Positions 33,005 to 41,572 are shown, counted from the stretch's first letter. The stretch: DNA of 48,405 nucleotides from Mycoplasmatota bacterium (GCA_016342455.1 JAEIOE010000012.1:1-48405); one strand, 5' to 3'. The notes: generated by a model from the letters alone, not told the origin. Numbers and translations: made by a program.

Positions 33005-34356
33005 TGAATAAACCATTAAAAACAACTATATACAAACTAGCTCCTGCAGTACTGATATCATTAGTAGCTACGTCATTAGGACTACTTAGTCTATTTAAAT
33101 CAAAAGTACCAATGATTCAAGATTTTGGAATGATGTTAACAATAGGAATTGTAATAGCATTCCTACTAGCATTATTTGTTTTATTACCAATTCTTGTTGT
33201 AAGAACAAAACTTTCAGATAAAAGTGATAAGTTAGTAACGAAGAAAGCAACGTCAAAATATTTTTTAGTAATGAAGAAATTTACAAAGGGAGTACTAAAA
33301 TTTAAATATGTCATTATCATAGTTGCTTTCATACTTGCAGGAATAGGTTTCTTTTTTGATCAAAAGGTAGGAGTAGAAACAGACATGGAAACATTCATGC
33401 CTCAAGATAGTGAAGCCTTAGCAGATATTCATGAACTAAGAGACCTTGTTGGTTCAACAGATGCTATTGTACTAATGTATCAATCAGATGAAATCGATAG
33501 TTACGCTACTATTTTTGAAGTCAAAACTATTTCAGATATGTTGAATACAGAATATAGTGATAGCATTGTAAGACTTGGTTCGGTAACTACGATGTTAGAT
33601 ATGCTTTCAAATTCCGCTTGGAATGAAGCAAATTTTGAAACTTTTTACAATCAACTTCCAAGTGAACAATTAGCATTACTACAATCCAGTGAAGAAAATA
33701 TTGGAATCATTAATGTTTCTTTAGCAAACATGGATGATGCTGAATTTGTTCAGTTTTTAGATGATTTGAGTGTATCATTAGATAATCTAGATATGAATAT
33801 GGAAATTACGGTTACAGGACAAAGTATTGTCGAACAAGAAATGTTAGTAGCAATGACTTCAGATAGATTAATTATTTCCTTGATTAGTATCGCTTTAGTG
33901 TTTGGAGCTTTATTGTTAATATACAGAAACTTGTTCAAAGCACTAATAGCTATCTTACCAATTGTATTTATCATTGGCTGGAGTGGTGGAATCATGTATC
34001 TTTTAGGTTTTGATTATACACCTTTAACTTCAACCATAGGAGCGTTAATTATAGGTATTGGGACTGAATTTACCATTTTGATCCTGATGCGTTATTATGA
34101 ATTAAAAAAAGAAACAGGAAATCATTTAGAAAGTATATCCGATGCGATTGGTCATATGTCTAAACCAATTATTGTTTCAGGTATCACAACAATCGGTGGA
34201 TTTTCTGCATTAGTGTTTTCAGACTTTCAAATTTTATCTAATTTTGGTATAATGACACTAATAAATATATCATTAGCACTAATCAGTTCTATCGTTGTAT
34301 TGCCAGCCTTATTAGGCATCCTAGGGAAGTCAGCGAAAGTAGTAGCTAGTAATTAA
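33004..34356 (+). CDS. MMPL/RND exporter, C-terminal part (split gene)
   Basis: 450 residues, ATG 33004 overlapping the stop of the first part. It begins PLKTTIYKLAPAVLISL, which continues the family alignment from the previous ORF without missing residues. It contains TM5-TM6, TM7, a second extracytoplasmic loop (MPQDSEALADIHELRDLVG) and TM8-TM12 ending before AKVVASN. The A-run at 32999-33001 in front of the stop (GTC AAA TAA) is where one lost A would explain the frame break. If the two halves are separate proteins, they must assemble in the membrane. Substrate: probably lipid or drug; the adjacent TetR suggests inducible export. Confidence 0.85.
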   Translation: MNKPLKTTIYKLAPAVLISLVATSLGLLSLFKSKVPMIQDFGMMLTIGIVIAFLLALFVLLPILVVRTKLSDKSDKLVTKKATSKYFLVMKKFTKGVLKFKYVIIIVAFILAGIGFFFDQKVGVETDMETFMPQDSEALADIHELRDLVGSTDAIVLMYQSDEIDSYATIFEVKTISDMLNTEYSDSIVRLGSVTTMLDMLSNSAWNEANFETFYNQLPSEQLALLQSSEENIGIINVSLANMDDAEFVQFLDDLSVSLDNLDMNMEITVTGQSIVEQEMLVAMTSDRLIISLISIALVFGALLLIYRNLFKALIAILPIVFIIGWSGGIMYLLGFDYTPLTSTIGALIIGIGTEFTILILMRYYELKKETGNHLESISDAIGHMSKPIIVSGITTIGGFSALVFSDFQILSNFGIMTLINISLALISSIVVLPALLGILGKSAKVVASN

Positions 34357-34367
34357 AAGAGGTTTGT

Positions 34368-34916
34368 ATGAATACAGAAGAAAAAATAATAATAGCTAGT
34401 ACAAAAGTATTTAAGGAATTAGGATATTTAGGAGCTTCTACTAGGTTAATAGCAGAAACAGCGAAAGTGTCTGAAATGACTTTATTTCGTAAATTCAAGT
34501 CAAAACAAAACTTATTTGAAATGACTTTAAAATTTGCTTTAGGCCATGAGCTCTTAGATGTATTTGAAGCCGACTTTACACTATCCTTAGAAGAATTTGT
34601 TCGTAAGTTTTTGCATAATAGATTATCTTCTATTTCTAAAAATATTGATTTAGTAAGAATGTTTATTGAAGAATCCTTACAAGGAAGAATCCCTAAGGAA
34701 ATGAATTATATAGCTAGAATGTCAGAAAAACTAACAAATACTTTACAAGAATATCAAAAAATACATAATGAACCCTTAGCTAGTTCATTGAATGTGATTA
34801 TCCTAGGTATTTTATTGCAATATGTGATTATGAATTCAGGATTAAGTTATCATTCAAAAAGTCCTGAAGAGCAAGAAACTTATATTAATAGTTTAAGCAA
34901 TCAAATAAAGTTTTAA
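34368..34916 (+). CDS. TetR-family regulator
   Basis: 182 residues, ATG 34368 with AGAGG. The helix-turn-helix is residues about 22-48 (TRLIAETAKVSEMTLFRKFKSKQNLF). It is the third gene of the MMPL operon, 11 bases after the second exporter ORF. It probably represses the operon at the palindrome 31575-31586; its inducer is unknown but would be an exporter substrate. Confidence 0.9.
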   Translation: MNTEEKIIIASTKVFKELGYLGASTRLIAETAKVSEMTLFRKFKSKQNLFEMTLKFALGHELLDVFEADFTLSLEEFVRKFLHNRLSSISKNIDLVRMFIEESLQGRIPKEMNYIARMSEKLTNTLQEYQKIHNEPLASSLNVIILGILLQYVIMNSGLSYHSKSPEEQETYINSLSNQIKF

Positions 34917-34930
34917 CCGAATTAAATAGG

Positions 34931-34970
34931 ACACCTCAAGTCTATTATCTAGATATGGGGTGTTTTTTTT
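34931..34970 (+). terminator. Terminator of the MMPL operon
   Basis: Stem ACACCTC / GGGGTGT (with one G-T pair) around a 20-base loop that itself can pair, followed by eight T. Confidence 0.75.
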
Positions 34971-35016
34971 GGAATAGAGCAACTATTCCGCGACATAAGT
35001 GACATAATATGTCGCG
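34971..35016. other. Two adjacent inverted repeats of unknown role
   Basis: GGAATAG-AGCAA-CTATTCC (34971-34989) is directly followed by CGCGACATA / TATGTCGCG (34989-34997 and 35008-35016, ten-base loop). Neither has a U-tract. A GACATA direct repeat lies inside the second. They lie between a terminator and the promoter region of a small unknown gene and may form a binding site or a small RNA. Confidence 0.55.
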
Positions 35017-35084
35017 AAATGAGTAAAGCAAAAAGTTATATAAAGTTTTTTAAATATTTTTTAGACCTAAAATCAGAAGTAATT

Positions 35085-35180
35085 ACCTATATTTAGCCCT
35101 TTATTTGCAAATGTGACATTTATGCACTGTTTTCTTGTTTAAAAATTCTATATAATATAGGTAACATCAGAAATATAGGT
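35085..35180 (+). promoter_or_regulatory. Promoter region with ATATAGGT repeats and a 13-bp palindrome
   Basis: ACCTATAT (35085-35092), ATATAGGT (35155-35162) and ATATAGGT (35173-35180) are the same 8-mer in inverted and direct order; the latter two are 18 bases apart. AAATGT-G-ACATTT (35109-35121) is a perfect palindrome. The TATAAT at 35151-35156 is the likely -10. This is a typical operator-rich promoter; the regulator is unknown. Confidence 0.5.
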
Positions 35181-35196
35181 CTTACAGGAGGACAAC

Positions 35197-35532
35197 ATGG
35201 ATATTAGTCAAGCAAATTTAAAAACCTTACCAAGAGCATTAAGATTTACAGGAGTCTTAGAAGTAGTAGATTGTATCGATTACAACAAACCTAGGACAGT
35301 ATTTAGTATTGGTAACTTAAGAGACACTTTTTTATCAATCTTTCCAGATAAAGTTTTTAAGGAAGAGTCATTTCGTTTCTTTACTGACATGAATGGAACT
35401 AGAGTCATTATGCAAATACATGATCTCTCTATTCTGCATGACTATATTGAATCTATGGACCATATGCGTTATTTAGGAATACGTTGGGATAAAATACATG
35501 ATGAAATGAAAAAGGCTCATGCGAGTAGTTAA
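35197..35532 (+). CDS. Small soluble protein, unknown
   Basis: 111 residues, ATG 35197 with AGGAGGA. No signal peptide or membrane segment. It has aromatic- and His-rich stretches (SFRFFTDMNGTRVIMQIHDL, DHMRYLGIRWDKIHDE). I see no known motif. It is transcribed alone behind an unusually decorated promoter (two adjacent hairpins, repeated ATATAGGT boxes) and ended by the terminator at 35551. Confidence 0.7.
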   Translation: MDISQANLKTLPRALRFTGVLEVVDCIDYNKPRTVFSIGNLRDTFLSIFPDKVFKEESFRFFTDMNGTRVIMQIHDLSILHDYIESMDHMRYLGIRWDKIHDEMKKAHASS

Positions 35533-35550
35533 TTAAAAAATACCTAAAAA

Positions 35551-35576
35551 AAAAGCGAAGATATTTTCGCTTTTTA
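35551..35576. terminator. Bidirectional terminator
   Basis: Stem AAAAGCGAA / TTCGCTTTT with T-runs on both strands. It overlaps the stop codon of the EIIA gene (35574). Confidence 0.85.
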
Positions 35577-36041
35577 TTTTACTAAAAATTTAAACAATAA
35601 ATCATTTGCATTTAAATCTTTATTTAATTTCTTCTTAAATTTGAAAGAACTATCCGAATCAGACACGATAACGATAACATCAAGTTCTTTACCTTGACTC
35701 CTGATGTAATCTAAATCTATCTTTATTAAATCTTGTCCAGCAGTAACAGGCTTTGAAATATCTTCAATGATTCTAATAAATCCTTTTCCATCTAATTCGA
35801 CAGTATCAATTCCAATATGAACAAGGATTTCAATATTTTCTTTTGTAAGTATGGTAAAGGCGTGGTTTGTTCCAAATACATGATTTAATATCCCATTACA
35901 TGGAGCCTTAATGATTGAGTCATTAGGATAGATAGCTACACCATCACCAACCATTTTCTGAGCGAATACTGGATCCGATAATTTTGTAACATCTTTAGTT
36001 TTCCCACCAACTGGTGCGTATATTTCTGTATATTTACTCAT
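35574..36041 (-). CDS. PTS EIIA component, glucose/N-acetylglucosamine family
   Basis: 155 residues, ATG 36041. It is a single EIIA(Glc)-type domain. His75 in EILVHIGIDTVEL is the expected phosphorylated residue and His60 (GTNHAF) the partner histidine, with the usual 15-residue spacing. It passes phosphate from HPr to EIIB. Neighbouring EIICB lacks an EIIA domain, so this supplies it in trans. It is the last gene of the minus-strand PTS operon. Confidence 0.92.
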   Translation of the reverse strand: MSKYTEIYAPVGGKTKDVTKLSDPVFAQKMVGDGVAIYPNDSIIKAPCNGILNHVFGTNHAFTILTKENIEILVHIGIDTVELDGKGFIRIIEDISKPVTAGQDLIKIDLDYIRSQGKELDVIVIVSDSDSSFKFKKKLNKDLNANDLLFKFLVK

Positions 36042-36056
36042 AATGTATTTCCTTTT

Positions 36057-36887
36057 CTATATAATATATTCGATATAAGCTGTAAGTACTAATTTTTGTT
36101 TATTAGTTAAGGCTCTATCTGTTTGATTTTCTATGTAGTCAACAATTTTTTTTAATAAATTGTACTTTTTTGAACCCGTTGAATATTGCTTTAATTTTAC
36201 ATTTTCAATTAAAAATTGTAATGGTAATGCTTTTTGTTTTACGTAGGCTTGAATAATTAAGTATAAATCAGCGCATTTAGTTGATTCTAATTCAATCTTA
36301 AATTCTGTTTCAATCATTTGAATAATTGCTTTATAGATACGCATTTCTTGAACTACATAATTCACTTTAATGTTTTCTCTAGCAGCGTTTAAATGGAAAG
36401 CGATGAAACCTACCTCTTCATCAGGAATTAATACAGAAAATTTTTCTTCTATGATTTCCCTTGCCTGTAATGCAATCTCATATTCTTCAAAAAGAAGTAG
36501 TTGAATAGATGATTGGAAGGGGTTTGTGATTATTTGGTTGTTTTTCAAACGATCCAGAGCAAAGCTTAGATGGTCTGTTAAACTGATATATACATGAGTA
36601 TTTAATTCTCCAAATTTTTTCTCTGCTAAGGTAATAATTTGATTTGAAACTTGAATGATGTTTTCATCAAAGTTTGTAATTAAGTCAATTAGTTGATTCT
36701 TAAGCGTTTCATCATAATTAAAGAAGGATTTCTCAATTAAGTAATCCTCTATTTCAGTAAATGTATTTGCTTTTTGATTAAAGCCAATACCTTTACCTGT
36801 TAAAATTTTGGTATGATTATTGGTTCCCTTGATAAGAATAGAGTTGTTATTCAATACTCTTTCAATAAAATATCTTCTTTTTGGCAT
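36057..36887 (-). CDS. BglG/LicT-family antiterminator with altered PRD2
   Basis: 276 residues, ATG 36887 overlapping the ptsI stop. Residues 1-55 are a CAT RNA-binding domain (IERVLNNNSILIKG); PRD1 (about 65-170) retains both regulatory histidines, His106 in LTDHLSFA and His165 in FIAFHLNAAR. PRD2 (about 175-276) does not: the positions homologous to LicT His207 and His269 are Gln213 (LIIQAYVK) and Tyr271 (LTAYIEYII). So negative control through PRD1 is possible while activation by HPr-P through PRD2 is not. Its target should be the RAT sequence at 43060-43088 in front of the same operon. Confidence 0.85.
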   Translation of the reverse strand: MPKRRYFIERVLNNNSILIKGTNNHTKILTGKGIGFNQKANTFTEIEDYLIEKSFFNYDETLKNQLIDLITNFDENIIQVSNQIITLAEKKFGELNTHVYISLTDHLSFALDRLKNNQIITNPFQSSIQLLLFEEYEIALQAREIIEEKFSVLIPDEEVGFIAFHLNAARENIKVNYVVQEMRIYKAIIQMIETEFKIELESTKCADLYLIIQAYVKQKALPLQFLIENVKLKQYSTGSKKYNLLKKIVDYIENQTDRALTNKQKLVLTAYIEYII

Positions 36888-38587
36888 TAGTATTTACCTG
36901 ACAAAACATATGCTTCTATGTCTTTTTCGCTCTCTAGTTTTTTTACTTTGTCGACTAACTTTTTGCATTCTTCGAAAGTTGTATTTGCTAGAACTTTTTT
37001 TACTTGTAATAAAGCACTTGGAGTTACAGATATTTTTTCGATACCCAAACCGACAAGTATAGCTAAGAAATCCTTATTTGCTGCAATTTCTCCACATACA
37101 CTAACTGGTATATTATGTCTTTTAGCAGATTGTATAGTAATGTCTATCATATTAATGAATGCTTGAGAATATGGATTATAATTTGCTTCTACAGATTGAT
37201 TATTTCTGTCAGCCGCCATTGTATATTGTAATAAGTCATTCGTTCCAATTGAAAAGAAATCTAAATGTTTTGCTAAGATATCACTGATTAAAACACTTGC
37301 TGGTGTTTCAATCATGATTCCTAACTTGATTTTTGAATCAAAATCAATCTTTTCTTTCTCTAATTCAAGCATAGATTGCTTTAATATTTTTTTTGCATCT
37401 AACACTTCATCCAATTTAGTAATCATTGGAATCATTATTTTAACTTCTTTGCTTGCACTTAGTTTTAAGATAGCTTTAAATTGAGTAATCAATACCTCAG
37501 GATGATCAAGACAATATCGTATTGCTCGATATCCAAGGTATGGATTCGCTTCTTTAGCAATGTTAAAATAGTTAATAGATTTATCGCCACCGACATCTAA
37601 GGTTCTAATTGTGATTTCACCAGGAATATCTTTAGTCATTTCTAAGTATTTATTATATAAGTAATCAACACTAGGGAAATCTTCTAAATCCATATATAGG
37701 TATTCAGATCTAAATAGGCCTACAGAATTGGCTTTCACTTCTAAAGCGATAGAACAATCTGCTAGATTACCTATATTTACCCCTACATCAAATTTCTTGT
37801 TATCCTTAAATACAGCATCTTTTCCAATATATTTCTTTAATTCAACTTTTGAAGTTAAATACTCTTGATGTTTTGTTTTGAAAGTTTCGAAAACTACTTT
37901 ATTAGGATTAATAATTACAGAAGACATATCTGCATCAATTAAAGCAAGATCAGCATCGTCCGTTGCAGCATAAATACCATCTATTGCAGTAACAAATGGA
38001 ATGTCTAAGGTTCTTGCAAGAATAGCTGCGTGACAGTTAGAAGTGTTTCTTTCTGATATAATACCTAAGACTTTGTTTGCTTCGAAGTTTAGTATGTCAG
38101 AAGGAGTAATTTCAATTGCTAGTACAATCCCTGATAATTCTTTGGAATCAACGTTTTGGTATAACTTTATAAAGCGATGGCAGATATCTTTAATATCTGC
38201 TATTCTTTCTTTTATATAAGGATCTTCCATAGCATCGAAAATCTCAATGAATTCCGCTTGTGTTTTTAAACAAGCTGCTACAAAATCAACCTTTAACTCT
38301 TGGATTATTTCATTAATACGGTCAGTAATTTCTTCGTCTTCAATTAAGATTATATGGCCATTGATGATAGCCAAGGTTTCTTCATTCAAGATAGCCTTGT
38401 TTTCAACAATTTCATTTTCTAAATCTTTTACGGAGTACTTATAAATGTTATTGGCCTTGGCTAGCTCATCAATAACTTGTTGGTCTGATAAAATAATATG
38501 TTGGTTTTTCAAGTCTAAAGGCTTGATTTTAGTGATTTCACCAAAACCAAGACCTAAAACTATAGATTTACCGATGTATTTTTCCAA
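36887..38587 (-). CDS. ptsI: PTS enzyme I (PEP:HPr phosphotransferase)
   Basis: 566 residues, ATG 38587. It takes phosphate from PEP to HPr. The phospho-histidine is His186 in NCHAAILAR; the usual TSH is replaced by N-C-H, with the T-S two residues earlier. The C-terminal PEP/Mg2+ domain has IMIETPAS, SIGTNDLLQYTMAADR and the catalytic Cys498 (SVCGEIAAN). It is in an operon with its HPr (3-base gap). Having ptsI and ptsH inside a specific sugar operon is unusual; a main ptsHI may exist elsewhere. Confidence 0.93.
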   Translation of the reverse strand: MEKYIGKSIVLGLGFGEITKIKPLDLKNQHIILSDQQVIDELAKANNIYKYSVKDLENEIVENKAILNEETLAIINGHIILIEDEEITDRINEIIQELKVDFVAACLKTQAEFIEIFDAMEDPYIKERIADIKDICHRFIKLYQNVDSKELSGIVLAIEITPSDILNFEANKVLGIISERNTSNCHAAILARTLDIPFVTAIDGIYAATDDADLALIDADMSSVIINPNKVVFETFKTKHQEYLTSKVELKKYIGKDAVFKDNKKFDVGVNIGNLADCSIALEVKANSVGLFRSEYLYMDLEDFPSVDYLYNKYLEMTKDIPGEITIRTLDVGGDKSINYFNIAKEANPYLGYRAIRYCLDHPEVLITQFKAILKLSASKEVKIMIPMITKLDEVLDAKKILKQSMLELEKEKIDFDSKIKLGIMIETPASVLISDILAKHLDFFSIGTNDLLQYTMAADRNNQSVEANYNPYSQAFINMIDITIQSAKRHNIPVSVCGEIAANKDFLAILVGLGIEKISVTPSALLQVKKVLANTTFEECKKLVDKVKKLESEKDIEAYVLSGKY

Positions 38588-38589
38588 GA

Positions 38590-38847
38590 TTATTCACCAC
38601 CTAAAAGGATTTTAACTAGTCTTTCTAACAATGCTTCTTCATCTGGACCATTTACTTCAATTGTAACAAAATCCCCTTTAACAATACAAAGTCTTAATAA
38701 TTGCATTGCTTTGTTTCCAGGAACAGTTAGTTCATTCTTTGTTACAGTTACAGAACTATCTGTTTTTTTAACTTCATTTGTGAAAGTACCAATTGGTCTT
38801 ATATGAAAAGATATATTATTTGTGTATTCTACTGTTTGTTTCACCAT
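38590..38847 (-). CDS. ptsH: HPr-like phosphocarrier lacking Ser46
   Basis: 85 residues, the usual size. His15 and Arg17 are exactly placed (SFHIRPI), so phosphate relay from EI is supported. Ser46, the site that HPr kinase phosphorylates in classical HPr (KSIMG), is Lys46 here (GNKAMQL). It therefore cannot be the target of HPrK and cannot act as a CcpA co-repressor via Ser46. DhaM-like HPr paralogues show the same kind of change. It is encoded between nagA and ptsI in one operon. Confidence 0.88.
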   Translation of the reverse strand: MVKQTVEYTNNISFHIRPIGTFTNEVKKTDSSVTVTKNELTVPGNKAMQLLRLCIVKGDFVTIEVNGPDEEALLERLVKILLGGE

Positions 38848-38864
38848 AGTTCTAACCCCATTCT

Positions 38865-40019
38865 TTACTTTAGTAATTTTCCATCCTTGATAATATGTTT
38901 TATATTTACAACTTCATCGAACAGAAGTAGGTCTGCATATTTACCAGCACAGATACTGCCGATTACACCTTCATATCCAATTGCTTTTGCTGGATTGATA
39001 GAAGCCATTTTTACTGCATCTACTAAAGAAGTATCAAACAGATTAACCATATTCTTAACTGCTAAGTTAAGATTAAGGGTTGAACCAGCTAAAGCTCCAT
39101 TTAATAGTCTAGCAGAACCACCTTCAGATATAACTGCTTGGCCACCTAGTTCATATTTACCATCAGGAAGACCTGCAGCTCTCATAGCGTCTGAGATTAG
39201 AATAACATTGTCAGTTCCTTTACAAAGTTTAGCAATATCGATTGCAGTTTTATGTAAATGGATACCATCAGCTATTATTTCTGTTCTCAATAGACTGTTT
39301 GTTAAACATGCGCCTATGATTCCAGGTTCTCTATGTGTAAAAGCTCTCATTCCATTATATAAGTGAGTAGAAATAGTAGCGCCTAGATTGATTGCTTCAT
39401 TTGCACTAGTAAATTCTGAATTAGAATGGCCAATAGCAACTTTAATAGAATTTTTTCTTAAGTATTTAATCATTTCTTTAGCACCATTAAGTTCAGGAGC
39501 CAAAGAAACCACTTTAATTGTATTGTTTGATGCATCTATAAATTCTTTTAATTCTTCAATATCAGGATCTTTTATGTCATCTCCTGGTTGAGCGCCTTTT
39601 TTAATAGTATTAAAATATGGCCCTTCTAGATAGATTCCTAAAAGTCTTGATTGATTATTGGTTTGTACTTTAATATATTCAGCTACATTTTTAGCTGCTT
39701 TTATAATTTTTTCTTTTGGATTTGTCATAGTAGCGGCTAAAAAAGATGTTACACCATTGCTTAAATGGTATTTAGCAATACTTTCTAAGCCTTCTAAAGA
39801 AGCATCCATTGTATCAAAGCCAGAATTACCATGATTATGTATATCAATAAATCCTGGTGATAAGTATAAATTTTCTCCATCGATTACTTCATCAATGTCT
39901 TTTACTGTTTCTTCATTAGAAATGATTCTTTCAATCAAATTACCATTTAAAACAACTTGATGATCATATAGTACTGAATCTTCTAATAATATTCTTGTAT
40001 TCTTGATTATTGTTCTCAT
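38865..40019 (-). CDS. nagA: N-acetylglucosamine-6-phosphate deacetylase
   Basis: 384 residues, ATG 40019 within the 3' end of nagB, a 56-base overlap; no later start would keep the conserved N terminus. It is an amidohydrolase removing the acetyl group. Motifs: GFIDIHNHGNSGFDTMD (about 56-72), YLEGPYF (metal Glu), IGHSNSEF, THLYNGM, and ISDAMRAAGLPDG with the catalytic Asp. The product GlcN-6-P is substrate for the neighbouring NagB. Confidence 0.94.
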   Translation of the reverse strand: MRTIIKNTRILLEDSVLYDHQVVLNGNLIERIISNEETVKDIDEVIDGENLYLSPGFIDIHNHGNSGFDTMDASLEGLESIAKYHLSNGVTSFLAATMTNPKEKIIKAAKNVAEYIKVQTNNQSRLLGIYLEGPYFNTIKKGAQPGDDIKDPDIEELKEFIDASNNTIKVVSLAPELNGAKEMIKYLRKNSIKVAIGHSNSEFTSANEAINLGATISTHLYNGMRAFTHREPGIIGACLTNSLLRTEIIADGIHLHKTAIDIAKLCKGTDNVILISDAMRAAGLPDGKYELGGQAVISEGGSARLLNGALAGSTLNLNLAVKNMVNLFDTSLVDAVKMASINPAKAIGYEGVIGSICAGKYADLLLFDEVVNIKHIIKDGKLLK

Positions 40020-40770
40020 TAATAGTCATCTTCTTTTCTTTAAGATATAGTCTTGCTGCTTCTAAGTCCATCATAATAGTAAGGTTTTGATGTAATAAAA
40101 GAGTAGAAGCAGGAGTGCTTGTTGATATGGAAGAGTCTTCTAAAAATCTTGCCATAATCTCCGCTTTTCTTGCACCGGTAGCAATTAGTAATATTTTTTT
40201 TGCTCTCATGATAGTTCCTAAGCCCATAGTGATAGCTTGTTTTGGCATTTGTTCTATATTAGGGAAGAATTTACTGTTCTGATTTAAGGTTTCTTCTGTT
40301 AAACCTGTAACATGCGTATTGATTTCTAGTTTCACATCTGGTTCATTAAAACCGATGTGACCATTGATACCAATACCCAATAGTTGTAAATCAATTCCTT
40401 TGTTTTCATAGATTAGTTTATCATAATTTTTAGCTAATTGATTAAAATCTTCTGAAAAACCATCAAGTAAATGAATGTTTTCTTCTTGAATATTGATTTT
40501 ATCAAAAAAATTATGATGCATATAATAATAGTATGAGTTTAAATCGCTTTTATGTAAACCAACATATTCGTCTAGATTAAAAGTTCTTACTTTTGAAAAA
40601 TCTACTAATCCAGCTTGATAAAATTCTACTAGTTTATCATAAGTCATTAAAGGAGTATCTCCTGTTGCTAAACCTAAAACAAGATTTGGTTTTGTATTAA
40701 TCTCATTCTTGATAAACTTCGCAGCTTCACTCGCTAATTCTAATGCAGTGTTTACGATAATTACTTCCAT
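39964..40770 (-). CDS. nagB: Glucosamine-6-phosphate deaminase
   Basis: 268 residues. It converts GlcN-6-P to fructose-6-P and ammonia. LGLATGDTPLMTYDKL, FNLDEYVGL and LGIGINGHIGFNEP are the family blocks. The last 25 residues (from KKMTINENN) extend beyond the usual end and are encoded by the region overlapping nagA, so the C terminus may have grown into the next gene. It shares the transcript with nagE and the SIS gene. Confidence 0.94.
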   Translation of the reverse strand: MEVIIVNTALELASEAAKFIKNEINTKPNLVLGLATGDTPLMTYDKLVEFYQAGLVDFSKVRTFNLDEYVGLHKSDLNSYYYYMHHNFFDKINIQEENIHLLDGFSEDFNQLAKNYDKLIYENKGIDLQLLGIGINGHIGFNEPDVKLEINTHVTGLTEETLNQNSKFFPNIEQMPKQAITMGLGTIMRAKKILLIATGARKAEIMARFLEDSSISTSTPASTLLLHQNLTIMMDLEAARLYLKEKKMTINENNNQEYKNIIRRFSTI

Positions 40771-40784
40771 ATTATATACCTTCT

Positions 40785-41507
40785 TTACATGTGTTTCACT
40801 CTAGGACGATATTTTTCATAAAGGTGATCGTTATTGAAATTATCTGAATTTTGACTAACGAATATAGGCAATGGATAATTTTTTTTATGTAGTATGTCTA
40901 GAGTTTCTTCAAGTATTGAATCAACGATAAAGCAACCTGCTATAGTTGATCCAGGTCCTGATTTTACTTCACCAAAATTAATTAATGCATCTCCTGCAGG
41001 ACAGCAGTTGTCTAAGACAATATCAGCTAACTCAAATAATTTCTTATCTGATTTATCTCTTGATGCACATGATTTAGAGTGATCGTATGATGTAATTGCA
41101 ATAACTGTTAAACCTTCTTTTTTAGCTCTCATAGCCATTTGTACGGGTACTGAGTTTCTTCCTGAATTAGAGATGATTACCATTACATCATCTTTATCAA
41201 TGGCATATTGATTATAAATGATGTCAGCTAAGCCATCCACTTTTTCCATATAAGAACCTTTTTCAGCGCCAGCAGCAGTAGTGATAGTTTCATCTAACAT
41301 TGCATTAACGTTAGCCAAACCACCTGCTCTAACAAACATTTCAATACCAATCATATGTGAATGACCTGTACCGAAGAAATGGATAAGTTTATCTTCTTTT
41401 ACTTTTTTTGCGAAGATGTTAGCTACTTTTAACATGGTATCGTATTGAGTAGCTTCGATCTTTTCTATTAATTTTGATATTTCATTGTAGTATAATTTTG
41501 CAGACAT
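40785..41507 (-). CDS. SIS-domain protein, UPF0309 family
   Basis: 240 residues. ATG 41507 (AAAGGAGAAAATC upstream) is chosen over a start 60 bases earlier. A single SIS fold: FFGTGHSHMIGIEMFVRAGG, ISNSGRNSVPVQMAM and VIAITSYDHSKSCASR follow the phosphosugar-binding pattern of the UPF0309 family from Bacillus. It is placed between nagE and nagB, so it probably acts on an amino-sugar phosphate, but the family's reaction is not established. It is separated from nagE by an 11-bp hairpin. Confidence 0.85.
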   Translation of the reverse strand: MSAKLYYNEISKLIEKIEATQYDTMLKVANIFAKKVKEDKLIHFFGTGHSHMIGIEMFVRAGGLANVNAMLDETITTAAGAEKGSYMEKVDGLADIIYNQYAIDKDDVMVIISNSGRNSVPVQMAMRAKKEGLTVIAITSYDHSKSCASRDKSDKKLFELADIVLDNCCPAGDALINFGEVKSGPGSTIAGCFIVDSILEETLDILHKKNYPLPIFVSQNSDNFNNDHLYEKYRPRVKHM

Positions 41508-41531
41508 GATTTTCTCCTTTAGTTTGCGAAT

Positions 41532-41559
41532 TTTTAGGGCGTAATTAAACGCCCTAAAA
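41532..41559. other. 11-bp perfect hairpin between nagE and the SIS gene
   Basis: TTTTAGGGCGT / ACGCCCTAAAA, loop AATTAA. No U-tract follows on either strand, so it is not a classical terminator. It may be an mRNA processing or stabiliser element that sets different levels of EIICB and the enzymes. Confidence 0.7.
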
Positions 41560-41572
41560 TACCGCATGAACT

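Noticed and set aside
38803-39366. 187-residue plus-strand ORF
   Set aside because: Antisense shadow of nagA, no ribosome site, no recognisable sequence.
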